Origin: Gloeobacter violaceus PCC 7421
Lineage (GTDB): Bacteria; Cyanobacteriota; Cyanobacteriia; Gloeobacterales; Gloeobacteraceae
Direction: 5' to 3'
Assembly (NCBI RefSeq): GCF_000011385.1
Contig: NC_005125.1
Location: forward strand, 3,658,001 to 3,722,000
DNA: 64,000 nt
Shown here: one piece after another, positions 9,291 to 18,001 of the stretch
How positions within the stretch are numbered: position 1 is the stretch's first letter
How the letters are laid out: every line of letters begins with the position of its first letter
Notes under the pieces: generated by a model
Told to the model about the DNA's origin: nothing
The model's database searches: none
What the model saw: only the letters and a program-made list of their open reading frames with translations
Position numbers and translations under genes: made by a program

Positions 9291-9509
9291 TCAATCGCCG
9301 CCGCCGCCGTCGCCGCCGCCGTCGAACCCCCCGCTGGAGTCCTGGGCTTCAAATCCTTTGCTTCTGAAAAAACCGTCCATTGAGTCGAAGTTTGGGTTTG
9401 CGCCGAAACGCCCACGCGATAGCTCCATCTCCATAGCCTGCTGCCTGCGCCGCTGCGCAGCCCACTGCCTGCAACCTCTGGCAATAGAGGCCAAAAACCG
9501 GCTGAACAT
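9291..9509 (-). CDS. Small Gly/Asp-tailed protein upstream of the VWA operon
   Basis: A 72-aa protein with an excellent ribosome site (AAGGAGG) just before the ATG at 9509. The first 40 residues are basic and helical (FSRFLASIARGCRQWAAQRR); the tail is SSGGFDGGGDGGGGD. Such Gly-rich tails are common on small membrane-associated proteins. It lies 222 bp upstream of the VWA lipoprotein gene on the same strand and may share its transcript. No family recognised. Confidence 0.6.
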   Translation of the reverse strand: MFSRFLASIARGCRQWAAQRRRQQAMEMELSRGRFGANPNFDSMDGFFRSKGFEAQDSSGGFDGGGDGGGGD

Positions 9510-9813
9510 GACTCCTCCTTGATGAGGCGAATATCGGGCTTCTTGCCTGCTTCAGTGATTTCCAAAATGCCGCATTTATGTACACAACGCACGACCCGAC
9601 CACCGGGCTCTTCTTGGCTGCAGATCCCTGTTTGGACGTGCGGCGGCTTGCTTACTTCGCCGACTCTATCTTCCCTGCCTCGGGGGTTATTTCCCCTCAC
9701 CTGCAGATTATCACAGTGTTTGAATTATCTCAATTATTGAGTAATTATTATTTATGAGCTAAATTATGATATGTACTGCTTTAAATATTTGAATTTCGAG
9801 GTGCCATACCTCC
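9510..9813. other. AT-rich intergenic region with operator-like palindrome
   Basis: This 304-bp divergent region between the small Gly-rich gene and the PadR-RCK gene is strikingly AT-rich from about 9710 to 9800. It holds the palindrome CTCAATTATTGAG (9729-9741, 6-bp arms) and a TATGAT hexamer at 9765-9770 that could be a -10 box for the regulator gene. No gene seen. Confidence 0.5.
9798..9812 (+). promoter_or_regulatory. Inverted repeat over the ribosome site of the PadR-RCK gene
   Basis: GAGGT-gccat-ACCTC lies immediately before the ATG at 9814 and includes the only plausible ribosome site (GAGGTG). It could be an operator for autoregulation or a small RNA hairpin that hides the ribosome site. 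Function inferred only from position. Confidence 0.4.
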
Positions 9814-11247
9814 ATGGGCTCCAAAATCGCGGACACGAGGTCCGGACGCGCGCCGGACCGTGCGCTCCACCTCTCCAATTTGGAGAAGTATATCCTCACG
9901 ATTCTCCGGTCCTACGAGGCGGCCCTGCACGCCGTCGAGGGTCGGCCGCAACCGCAGCGCTCGCCGCAGGAGGTGGAGTGGTTGCGCGAACCCGGTCTTT
10001 GGGGGCTGCGCATTCAGGAAGAACTCGAAAAATGCGGTCTGGAGGTTGCCAGCGGTTCGTTGTACGGTGCGCTGTACAAGCTCGAAGCAAATGGGTACAT
10101 CAAGGCGCGCTGGGGAGAAGACCGCCCCGGCAATCGGCGGGGCGCCAGGCGGCGGCTGTACCGGCTTGAGCCGAGCGGAGCCGAATCCCTCGAAGTGCAC
10201 CTCGACGCTGAGGGCGAGCGAATGCAGCGGCTGAGCACCCTTTTCGCGCAACCGGGGTCCGGGGCCGAAGCGGCAAGCGATCTGCGCGTCGATACCGTGA
10301 CGGTGCCGGATATATGCCCTTACATCATCGGCATGACGCTGGAGGAGGCGTCCCGACTCACGGGGGCGAGCGTCCGGGCGGTGTTGCGCGCTGGCGGCCC
10401 GGTGGATCCTTTGCCGCCTGAGACCCGTCTGCTGCGGGGGGATAGTTTGGAGCTGGCGGGGAATTCCCGGGAACTGGCCGACTTTCACAGGCTTCTTGAG
10501 GGCAAGCTCGCAGTCGAGCAGGTCACCGCCTGGGTGGCTCTTCCCGACGCCTGCCCGCTGGTCGGCAAAACCCTCGCCGAGGCGGACATCCGTAACCGGA
10601 CGCGGGCGACGGTGCTGGCCATCCGCCGCGAGGGAAAACTGCTGGAGTATCCCACCCCGCGCACGCGGCTATTGGCGGGCGATTGTCTGGAAATTATGGG
10701 CACGCCGTTCGCCCTTGCGGGCTTCCGTAAACTCCTCGATCGCGAGGCGGAGGTCACCCGGGTGGATGAACGGCTGAGGCTGCCCGACGATTGTTTTCTT
10801 GTCGGCAAGACCTTGGCGGAGGCGGGGGTGCGCACCCACACCGGCATCACGGTCCTCTGCGTCGAACGCAAGGGCAGGCCGCTACTGGAGCGGCCCATCT
10901 CCCGCGCGCGGCTGTTGGGCGGTGACTGCCTGGAAGTGGTGGGAACCCCACTCGCCCTGGCCGGCTTCCGCAAGCTTCTGAGTGCACAATCGCGGGTCGC
11001 GGACGGTTGCTGTAGAGAGTTGACGGCCGCCTGCCCGCTGGTGGGCATGACCCTGGCCGAGGCGGACATCCGCAGCCGCACAGGGGCGACCGTCGTCGCC
11101 ATCGAGCGCGGCGGCGCGTTCATGGAGTGCCCCACTGCCGAGACCCGGTTACTTCAAGGGGACATCGTCCACCTGGAGGGTTCGCCCGCGGCTCTGCATG
11201 CCTTCCACGGGTGGTGGGGCGCCATGGCGCACAATATCGCCCGGTGA
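9814..11247 (+). CDS. PadR-type transcription regulator fused to four RCK_C (TrkA_C) domains
   Basis: A 477-aa protein. Residues about 20-128 are a PadR-like winged helix: LEKYILTIL, GLWGLRIQEEL, then GSLYGALYKLEANGYIKARW with the PadR recognition helix, and a wing with RRRLYRLEPSG. Four tandem RCK_C domains follow at about 160-230, 237-309, 317-390 and 398-470. Repeats 2-4 share CPLVGKTLAEADIR, TGATVVAIERGG and TRLLAGDCLEIMGTP; repeat 1 is diverged. RCK_C domains bind small ligands such as c-di-AMP in potassium transporters and in the GntR-RCK regulator BusR, so ligand-controlled repression is likely. The fusion with PadR and the fourfold repeat are unusual. Ligand and targets unknown. Confidence 0.9.
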   Translation: MGSKIADTRSGRAPDRALHLSNLEKYILTILRSYEAALHAVEGRPQPQRSPQEVEWLREPGLWGLRIQEELEKCGLEVASGSLYGALYKLEANGYIKARWGEDRPGNRRGARRRLYRLEPSGAESLEVHLDAEGERMQRLSTLFAQPGSGAEAASDLRVDTVTVPDICPYIIGMTLEEASRLTGASVRAVLRAGGPVDPLPPETRLLRGDSLELAGNSRELADFHRLLEGKLAVEQVTAWVALPDACPLVGKTLAEADIRNRTRATVLAIRREGKLLEYPTPRTRLLAGDCLEIMGTPFALAGFRKLLDREAEVTRVDERLRLPDDCFLVGKTLAEAGVRTHTGITVLCVERKGRPLLERPISRARLLGGDCLEVVGTPLALAGFRKLLSAQSRVADGCCRELTAACPLVGMTLAEADIRSRTGATVVAIERGGAFMECPTAETRLLQGDIVHLEGSPAALHAFHGWWGAMAHNIAR

Positions 11248-11379
11248 GAGCCTGATGCCCCACTTCGAAGCTGTCTCGCAAGCACCGACCGGCGACCGCA
11301 AAGCTCCCTTGCGCGAGAAGCCTCTGGTGCAACCGACGGCCAGGGGACGACAAGGGCGGCATTCCTCCTTGTCGGTCCA

Positions 11380-12459
11380 CTAACGGCGCAGCAGCGGTCG
11401 ATCGATCTGATCGAGCGTGCCGCCGTGGACGAAGTTGTTGAGCATTTCGCCTTGCAGAAAGTCGTGCGGAAAGCCCAGTTCGATCCCGGAGACCGCTTCG
11501 AGCCGCTGCATCTGCTCGGGGGTAAGGGTGAATTCCAGACAGCCCAGGTTGTCTTCGATCTGCGAAGCTTTGCGCCCCCCGATAATCGGAATCACCGTGC
11601 CTGGCTGCTGCCTCAGCCAGTTGAGCGCCACCTGGGGCGCGGTGCGGTCCACTTCCTCGGCGATCTTGCCAACTTCCGCCGCGATGTTAAGGTTGCGTTC
11701 AGTGAGTTCGGCGCTGATGCCGCCTTGATCCTTGCGCTTGGAGCCTCCGCCGTTGTCGTCTCCTTCTTCTTGCGCCGCTTCCGAGTCTTTGCCTTTGTTG
11801 TACTTGCCCGAGAGCACACCGCCCGCCAGCGGGCTCCAGGGAGTAATGCCGAGCTCAAGGGCGTTGGCCATCGGCACCAGGTCGCGTTCGGGGGTGCGTT
11901 CGATCAGGCTGTACTCGATCTGCAAGCCGATGAAAGGGGTCCAGCCGTAGCACTGAGCGAGGGTATTCGCTCGGGAGACAATCCACGCGGGCGTGTCCGA
12001 GATGCCGATGTAGAGCACTTTTCCCTGGCGCACTGCGTCGTCGAGCGAGCGCATCACCTCTTCGATCGGGGTCATGAAGTCCCAGGCGTGCACCCACAAC
12101 AGGTCGATATACTCGGTACCGAGGCGCTTGAGGCTGCCCTCGATTCCCTGCACCAGGCTCTTGCGGGCGTTGCCGCCGGCATTGGGATCGCCGGGGCGGG
12201 TGTTGGCGGTGTACTTGGTGGCTACCACGAACCGGTCGCGCTCCGGTGCGATAAATTCGCCCACCAGTTTTTCGCTGGTGCCGTTGGTGTAGGCGTTGGC
12301 CGTATCGATAAAGTTGCCGCCGACATTGGCAAAGATGTCGAACATTTTGCGGCTCTCCTCGCTCGAACCGCCCCAACCCCACTCGTCGCCAAAGGTCATC
12401 GTGCCCAGGCACAGCTCCGAAACCCGCAATCCGCTTCTACCCAGCAATTTGTAGCGCAT
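11380..12459 (-). CDS. Aldo/keto reductase
   Basis: A 359-aa NADPH-dependent oxidoreductase of the AKR fold. The catalytic tetrad is visible: Asp in NFIDTANAY, Tyr in the same stretch, Lys in VVATKYTA, and His in LLWVHAWD. The cofactor region is near VIPIIGGRKASQIEDNLG. The ATG at 12459 is chosen because GGGGAG precedes it; the open frame to 12585 lacks a better site. A low-complexity insert at about residues 225-255 (AAQEEGDDNGGGSKRKDQGG) is charged and probably a surface loop. Substrate unknown. Confidence 0.9.
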   Translation of the reverse strand: MRYKLLGRSGLRVSELCLGTMTFGDEWGWGGSSEESRKMFDIFANVGGNFIDTANAYTNGTSEKLVGEFIAPERDRFVVATKYTANTRPGDPNAGGNARKSLVQGIEGSLKRLGTEYIDLLWVHAWDFMTPIEEVMRSLDDAVRQGKVLYIGISDTPAWIVSRANTLAQCYGWTPFIGLQIEYSLIERTPERDLVPMANALELGITPWSPLAGGVLSGKYNKGKDSEAAQEEGDDNGGGSKRKDQGGISAELTERNLNIAAEVGKIAEEVDRTAPQVALNWLRQQPGTVIPIIGGRKASQIEDNLGCLEFTLTPEQMQRLEAVSGIELGFPHDFLQGEMLNNFVHGGTLDQIDRPLLRR

Positions 12460-12687
12460 GACGCTCCCCTGAAGGTAAATCAATAAATATTGCTCGCGAC
12501 AACAAAGACCGCGAGATATGCTGAAGCTTAACGAAGCCGGGTGAGGAGTAGCGACTGCCCTAAGGCGGATAGATTGAGGAACCACAGACAGGTTCTACAT
12601 CTATATTCGCCTTATAGATTACTGTACGTGTCTTTCCGGGAATTATACATAACCAACGCATAAAATTCGATTCCAGCAACGCTATGT

Positions 12688-13030
12688 TCAACTCGAAGGC
12701 TTGTACTCGCCGCCTCGCTCCAGTGCGCGCCGATAGGCCGGACGCGCGTGGATGCGGTCGAGGAAGGACATGAGTTTGGGTCGGCTTGCGTTTAAACCCG
12801 CCCGCACGGTGGCTGCCACCAACGGAAAGCTCATCTGAATGTCGGCTGCAGTAAATTCGCCACCTGCAAACCACAAGCTTTTGGCGATCTCCGCCTCCAG
12901 ATAATCCAGGTGCTATGTGAGCTGCGGGTCGATGAAGGCACTCTTGACACCTTTGGAGATAGCCCGTGCAATCGGCCGCACGAAAAAAGGCATCGGTCCC
13001 TGCTCGACGCGGTCGAAAACCAGCTTCAAC
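12688..13030 (-). pseudogene. Truncated glutathione S-transferase remnant
   Basis: Read on the minus strand, the region encodes the C-terminal half of a GST: LVFDRVEQGPMPFFVRPIAR, then an in-frame TAG at 12913-12915, then LDYLEAEIAK, WFAGGEFTAADIQMSFPL and a normal end at YKPSS. The TAG sits where related GSTs usually have Gln, so a CAG to TAG change is likely. The N-terminal thioredoxin-like half is gone; at about 13030 the sequence runs directly into the end of the GNAT gene. This is a dead gene left by a deletion or recombination. Confidence 0.85.
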
Positions 13031-13508
13031 TCGCTCCCAGTCGCATAATAAATTCTTCGACCTGCTCGCCGCGGGCGTTGGCAAACCCCTTATCTTCGCC
13101 GCAAATTGTGAACCCACATTTTTCCAGAACCCGGATGGAGGCGATGTTGTCTTTGGCGGCACGGGCATAAAGAGGGCGGGTGTTTATATGGCCCACAAAC
13201 CCCAAAACTGCTTTGGTGGCAAATCCTTTGCCCCAGTATTCCTTCCCAAGCCAGTAGCTGATGGACGGTTTGCCGAACTGTTCAAAGCTCGCGACGTAGC
13301 CCGCCACATGCCCGTCGCAGAGAATGGTTTGTGTTGCAATAGCGTCGTCTTCAAAAATCCTGGTCCAGCGCGCCATGAAATGATCCCTGTCCGTCGGATC
13401 TCCGGAGGTGAAGGCGGCCATATAGTTGGCGTCCGGATCCAGTTGCTGCTCGAAGAAAATGGGGAGGTCGTCTTCTGTCGTATCCCGCAGGAAAGCATCG
13501 CTGGTCAT
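13026..13508 (-). CDS. GNAT family N-acetyltransferase (RimJ/RimL-like)
   Basis: A 160-aa enzyme. It starts with the typical FLRDTTEDDLPIFFEQQLD, has the acetyl-CoA binding motif YWGKGFATKAVLGFV (R/Q-x-x-G-x-G/A variant with KGFA), and ends with NIASIRVLEKCGF, the common region of RimJ/RimL-type acetyltransferases. Its stop codon lies at the junction with the GST remnant. Substrate (protein N-terminus or small amine) unknown. Confidence 0.88.
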   Translation of the reverse strand: MTSDAFLRDTTEDDLPIFFEQQLDPDANYMAAFTSGDPTDRDHFMARWTRIFEDDAIATQTILCDGHVAGYVASFEQFGKPSISYWLGKEYWGKGFATKAVLGFVGHINTRPLYARAAKDNIASIRVLEKCGFTICGEDKGFANARGEQVEEFIMRLGAS

Positions 13509-13652
13509 CGAGTTTTCTCAACAAACTTCGGTGTACAGCCTCTCAAGGCATGCTCCCAGATTACTCCGGTGTAGAAAATCCAGTTGCCGGCCACTACCCA
13601 ACGGAACTGAGCTGAAAGACAATGGCAGCAAAGCCCATTACCTGTGCCGCCG

Positions 13653-14441
13653 ATGACCACGCTAGTTTCACAAATTCACTACCCGAGCGGAGATGGCTCA
13701 CCTGTGGCCGAAACTTATGTGCATCTCTATGCCATCCTGGTGACGCTTGAAGTGCTCAAGCAGTACCTTGAAGGGCAACAGGCCACGGTGCTGGCCAACC
13801 AGTTTCTCTACTACTCCCAGGGCATTCCGACCGCTAGAGTCGCCCCGGATGTGATGGTCATCTTCGGGGTCGAGCCGGGCGGACGCGACAAATACAAAGT
13901 CTGGGAAGAAGGACAGGTACCGGCTGTCATTTTCGAAATGACTTCTCCCAGCACCCGGACAAAAGACAAAGACTTCAAGAAAAATCTCTACGTCCAGTTG
14001 GGGGTACAGGAGTACTGGTTGTTCGATCCCAAGGGCGAGTGGATCCCGGAGCAGTTGGAGGGCTACCGAAGCCTCACCGTCGAGGTGGACGACGAACTGA
14101 CGCCGATATTCCTCCCGATCACCGATGGCTGCTCCCAGGTTCTGGGACTGCGGCTGCAGGTCGAAGGAGCGCTGATCGGCTTCTACCGTCTCGATACTGG
14201 GGAAAAGCTGCTAATCCCAACCGAACTGGCCGTCGAGCTGCGCACCACCGCCGCAAGATTGGAGCAGGAGCAGCTTGCCAGACAACTGGCCGAGCAACGC
14301 GCCGAGCAAGCCGAGCAACGTGCTGAACAAGCTGGGCAACAAGCGCAATTAGACAGACTGGGCAAAGAACAGGCCGAGCAGCGTGCTGCGGCACTGGCGG
14401 AACGGTTGCGGGCTCTGGGCGTCGACCCGGACAACCTTTGA
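13653..14441 (+). CDS. Uma2 family nuclease-like protein (DUF820) with coiled-coil tail
   Basis: A 262-aa protein from the ATG at 13653; a GTG at 13644 is also in frame. Uma2 proteins are PD-(D/E)XK-fold proteins greatly expanded in cyanobacteria. The expected residues are present: Asp in RVAPDVMVIFG, Glu in AVIFEMTSPST and Lys in DKDFKKNLYVQLGVQEYW. Residues about 205-255 are a coiled coil of EQRAEQA-type heptads, a common Uma2 tail. Its role is not established; defence or DNA processing has been suggested for the family. Confidence 0.88.
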   Translation: MTTLVSQIHYPSGDGSPVAETYVHLYAILVTLEVLKQYLEGQQATVLANQFLYYSQGIPTARVAPDVMVIFGVEPGGRDKYKVWEEGQVPAVIFEMTSPSTRTKDKDFKKNLYVQLGVQEYWLFDPKGEWIPEQLEGYRSLTVEVDDELTPIFLPITDGCSQVLGLRLQVEGALIGFYRLDTGEKLLIPTELAVELRTTAARLEQEQLARQLAEQRAEQAEQRAEQAGQQAQLDRLGKEQAEQRAAALAERLRALGVDPDNL

Positions 14442-14480
14442 GTTACCGTCGGCCTTCTATCTGGATGAGATGAGTAATTC

Positions 14481-14517
14481 GCGAACCGATTTGCGCGACA
14501 CGAGTAAATCGGTTCGC
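14481..14517. terminator. Bidirectional terminator hairpin
   Basis: Perfect 12-bp arms GCGAACCGATTT (14481-14492) and AAATCGGTTCGC (14506-14517) with a 13-nt loop, between the convergent Uma2 and transketolase genes. The right arm is followed by AAAA, giving U residues only on the 5' side for the minus transcript, so efficiency is uncertain. Confidence 0.65.
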
Positions 14518-14526
14518 AAAAGTCCC

Positions 14527-16440
14527 CTAGCCCACCAGTTCCTTCACCTTGGCTATGATCCCCACCGGGTCGATACCCTGGTGCGGGAACTGCTCCCACA
14601 GGCCGCCGCAGCCTTCTTTGTGGGTGCCCAGGTGGGCGAATTTGGGGGCGTAACCGCGCTCCAACAGCCAGGAGCCGAAGCGGCTACCGAGGCCCGTGCG
14701 GCGGTTGAACGATTCAACCACCAGCACCATCGGGGAACTGCCGACTTTGGCGAGCATCTTTTCGTCGATGACGTTGAGGGTCGGCTTGTTGATGAGACCC
14801 ACGTCGATGCCCTCCTCCTTGAGGCGTTCGACCGCATCGAGCGCCCGGTAAAGCGATTCGCCGAAGCTCACGATGTAGCCCGCCGTGCCCTCGCGCACCA
14901 CCTCGTCGGCACCCGGAGTAAAAGTGTAGCCTTCGCCGTGCAGGTCCTTGCCGTCGGCATCCAGGATGTTGGGGGTCTTGGAGCGCGTCGAGAAGATAAA
15001 GCGCAAACCCGGCTGGTGGAAGACCGCCTCCACGCAGGCTTTCATCTGGGCCGCGTCCGCCGGGAAGTAGAGCCGGGTTTCGTAGCCGTCATCCAGGCCG
15101 TTGTCGGCAAAGAAGTTGTTGAGGCCGAAGTGGCAGGTGTTGTCGGCCATGTCGTCGATGCCGGAGTGGGAGAAGTGGCACAGCACGTTCGAGTAGTTGA
15201 GCCGCGCCATGGTGATCTCTGAAATGCACATCTCCAAAAAGGCGCTGAAGGTCCCGAAGATGCCCTGCTTGCCCTTCTCCATGCCGAAACCGGCGGCGGC
15301 GGAAAGATTGCCCCGCTCCATGATCCCAGAGGCGACGAAAATTTCCGGGAAAGTGTCGTGGATCTTCTTCAGACCGCAGGAGCCTTCGAGGTCGCTGTCG
15401 ATGCACATGACCCGCGCCTTGCGCTCCGCCGCGTCCATGCGGCCCAGCACCGCCACCACCGCCTCGCCGAAGACGTTGCGGTTGGAACCCATCTGGGTGC
15501 CTGAGCCCAGGAAAGTGTAGCTCTGCTTGGGTTTGGCGACGTTTTTGAGGAACTTCACCGCCTCGCTCTGGCCGCGCTTTTCAAGATAAGCAACCGCCAG
15601 ATCCACCGAAATGACGTCGTGGCCGTGGGTCGAACCCTCGAGGCCGTCGATGCCCACGCACATGGGGCGCTTGTTGACGACGGCGACCGGGCCGGCGGCG
15701 GTGATCGCCGTACAAATGCGGGCGTACAACCCGTCGAGATCTTCGCCGTCCCCTTCATCGATGGCGAGTCCGTGGCCCGCCAGGGTCTTGGCGACGCTGA
15801 AGCCCGGCAGGTACTTCGACGGGTGTCCGGCGATTGTCACGTCGTTGTCGTCGACGATGAGCTTGACGTTGAGCCCTTGGGCGACAGCAAGGCGGGCGGC
15901 TTCCGCGTCGTTGCCCTCCTGCTGCGAACCGTCCGAACCCAGGCAGAAGACGACCTTATCGGGATTGGCCATCGCCACGCCGTTGACGTAGGGCCACATG
16001 TGCCCGAGCCGTCCGGAGCTGAATTTGACGCCGGGGGTGAGCCCCAGTTCGGGGTGACCGGGCAGGTGCGAATCGGCGGCGCGGTACTGCAGCAGTTGCT
16101 CGAAGGGCAATTCGCCGTGCAGGGCCGCCATCAGGTACTGGGTGGCCACCCGGTGACCGGCTTCGTCAAAAAAGATGGGCACAAACTTGTCGGGATTGCC
16201 CCGGAAGAGCGCTTCGAGGATCATCACCTCGGGCACCGTGTCGTAGGGTCCGCCGGTGTGGCCGCCCACTCCCCGGGCCGCCCCGGTGGCGGTGAAGAAC
16301 ACAATCGCATCGCGACAAAACTGGATATTCGCTCTGAGCGTCTCGCGCTGTTCGGCGCTCAGCACCGGATTGGCAAAATCCAGCGCCAGCGGCTTGTAGG
16401 CACTGATATCGATCGGAAAGCGAACGGTGGTTGTTGTCAT
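14527..16440 (-). CDS. Transketolase-like thiamine-diphosphate enzyme
   Basis: A 637-aa TPP enzyme. The N-terminal TPP domain has HTGGPYDTVPE, GHMWPYVNGVA and the TPP motif GSDGSQQEG followed about 25 residues later by DDNDVT. The middle pyrimidine domain has DSDLEGSCGLKKIHDTFPE and GIMERGNLSAAAGFG, and the C-terminal domain ends with GCGGLWEQFPHQGIDP. The start region differs from the canonical Calvin-cycle transketolase (no KSGHPG motif), so it is a divergent subfamily. The ATG at 16440 is chosen over 16449. The exact acyl donor and acceptor cannot be told. Confidence 0.82.
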   Translation of the reverse strand: MTTTTVRFPIDISAYKPLALDFANPVLSAEQRETLRANIQFCRDAIVFFTATGAARGVGGHTGGPYDTVPEVMILEALFRGNPDKFVPIFFDEAGHRVATQYLMAALHGELPFEQLLQYRAADSHLPGHPELGLTPGVKFSSGRLGHMWPYVNGVAMANPDKVVFCLGSDGSQQEGNDAEAARLAVAQGLNVKLIVDDNDVTIAGHPSKYLPGFSVAKTLAGHGLAIDEGDGEDLDGLYARICTAITAAGPVAVVNKRPMCVGIDGLEGSTHGHDVISVDLAVAYLEKRGQSEAVKFLKNVAKPKQSYTFLGSGTQMGSNRNVFGEAVVAVLGRMDAAERKARVMCIDSDLEGSCGLKKIHDTFPEIFVASGIMERGNLSAAAGFGMEKGKQGIFGTFSAFLEMCISEITMARLNYSNVLCHFSHSGIDDMADNTCHFGLNNFFADNGLDDGYETRLYFPADAAQMKACVEAVFHQPGLRFIFSTRSKTPNILDADGKDLHGEGYTFTPGADEVVREGTAGYIVSFGESLYRALDAVERLKEEGIDVGLINKPTLNVIDEKMLAKVGSSPMVLVVESFNRRTGLGSRFGSWLLERGYAPKFAHLGTHKEGCGGLWEQFPHQGIDPVGIIAKVKELVG

Positions 16441-16642
16441 GATCCACATCCTATTTAAGGTGCCGTCAGTCGGGGATGTGACGATTGCGATGCTCTCGCT
16501 GAGCGGATTTGCGCCCGCGTATCAAGCATCGGTTTCCAGGAAAACCTCGGTCCTGCGCGCCCCCGCCTACGGAGTTTTTGCCCCGGTCACGCTCATAGTA
16601 AGTGCAGAGACTGGCCGAAAGCAAGGCGAGTGCGCACACCGC

Positions 16643-17371
16643 TCACGCCCGCCACAGGGCGGTGAGCCGCCGGAGGCTCGTGAAGTTGCCCTGGCCGAGG
16701 ATGACGTGATCCAGCACGGGAATTTGCAGGGTGCGACCGCACTCGATCAGTTGCCCGGTGAGGCGCAGATCCTCTGGCGAAGGTTCGGTCACCCCGGACG
16801 GGTGGTTGTGGGCGACGATGATCCCCGCCGCCCCCTGACGGATCGCCTCGCGAAAGATTTCGCGCGGATGGGCGAGGGTCTCGTCGATCGTGCCGACGCT
16901 CACAATCCGGTGGGCGATGAGCCGGTTTTTGACATCGAGCAGCAGCACCGCGAACTGCTCCTGGCGGGCAAAAGCCAGTTCGCCCCCGAGTACCGCCGCC
17001 ACCGCCTGCGGCCCGTCGATCACCGGTCGCTCCCCGCTGCTGCGGACCACGAACACCCGCCGCCCAAGTTCGATGGCCGCAAGCACCGCCGCCGCTCGGG
17101 CCGGACCGACCCCCGGCTGCAGCATCAACTCCGCCGCGCTCACATCGCGCAGGTGCACCAGTGGTTCGCCCCCGGCGCGACCGAGGGTGTGCAGCACCTG
17201 CTGGGCAAGCCCCAGAGCGCTCAAGCGCACAGCGGCCTGGCCGCCGCCGAAGAGCACCGCAAGCAGTTCGGCGGTGGCCAGTCCCCGCGCGCCATGGGTC
17301 AGCAGGCGTTCGCGGGGGCGTTCGGCAATGGGCAATTCGGCAATGCGCGGCGTATGCATGGCAGGCAGCAT
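16643..17371 (-). CDS. radC: RadC/MPN-domain (JAB1) protein
   Basis: A 242-aa RadC homologue. The N-terminal helix-hairpin-helix part has PRERLLTHGARGLATAELLA and LQPGVGPARAAAVLAAIELGRR. The C-terminal JAB1/MPN domain carries the metal motif AHNHPSGVTEPSPEDLRLT (HxHPSG...SxxD) after the acidic residue of the earlier strand. Start is uncertain: ATG at 17371 or 17359; the frame is open to 17434. RadC proteins are common but their biochemical role is unproven. Confidence 0.92.
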   Translation of the reverse strand: MLPAMHTPRIAELPIAERPRERLLTHGARGLATAELLAVLFGGGQAAVRLSALGLAQQVLHTLGRAGGEPLVHLRDVSAAELMLQPGVGPARAAAVLAAIELGRRVFVVRSSGERPVIDGPQAVAAVLGGELAFARQEQFAVLLLDVKNRLIAHRIVSVGTIDETLAHPREIFREAIRQGAAGIIVAHNHPSGVTEPSPEDLRLTGQLIECGRTLQIPVLDHVILGQGNFTSLRRLTALWRA

Positions 17372-17469
17372 ACTGCCCCGCCTGCACCTCGGGCGAGCCG
17401 CCCCGCCTCGCCGCACAAGACCGCACGGCATCAAAAAAGAACGTTCTTGCCGGGGGCGGCACGGGTGGA

Positions 17470-17850
17470 TTACAAATTGACGGCGTTGCGCGTTTCTACC
17501 AGCTTGCCATCCGCGAGCCGGTAGAAGCTCATGCCCGAGAACTCCACCGGCTGACCTGTGGCGGGCATGCCGCCGAACTCACCGACCTGCACGCCGCTGC
17601 CCGTCCAGCGCACCGCCACCGTGTCCCCTTCTGCAATCAATTGCTCGATCGCAAAATGGACCGGCTCGAAGGCGGCAAGAATTCCCTTCAAATCTTGCCG
17701 GGCACCCTCGATTCCCTGGCCGGGCGGGTTGTGGCCCTTGTCGAGGTAATCCGGTGAGATAATCTCATCGAGGACCGCTTCGCGTTTCTGGTTGTAGGCT
17801 TCCTCGTAAAAGCGCCGCACCACCGCTTTGTTTTCGTCCGGGCTTGCCAT
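17470..17850 (-). CDS. SnoaL-like polyketide cyclase/ester cyclase family protein
   Basis: A 126-aa small alpha+beta barrel protein of the NTF2/SnoaL type. Typical features are KAVVRRFYEEAYNQ at the start, the GIEGARQDLKGILAAF helix, VAVRWTGSGVQ, and the final FSGMSFYRLADGKLVE strand pair. A catalytic His/Asp pair is not obvious. Such proteins occur in many non-polyketide contexts. Stand-alone gene; role unknown. Confidence 0.82.
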   Translation of the reverse strand: MASPDENKAVVRRFYEEAYNQKREAVLDEIISPDYLDKGHNPPGQGIEGARQDLKGILAAFEPVHFAIEQLIAEGDTVAVRWTGSGVQVGEFGGMPATGQPVEFSGMSFYRLADGKLVETRNAVNL

Positions 17851-18001
17851 TGCTGCCTCCTGCCGGTTGCAAAAAAATCAGGACAATACTATTACTAACG
17901 CAGCCGGGCTTAGAAGGAGGTGTTGTACACAGCACGGCCTCACAAAAAACCCGTCGGCTCACGCTGCTACCGGCTTGCCGTTCAGAGGCAGGTTCATTGC
18001 G

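Noticed and set aside
12561-12614. Imperfect inverted repeat TAAGGCGGATAGA...TCTATATTCGCCTTA
   Set aside because: The arms differ in length and the loop is about 27 nt; no function can be argued beyond coincidence or an old terminator.
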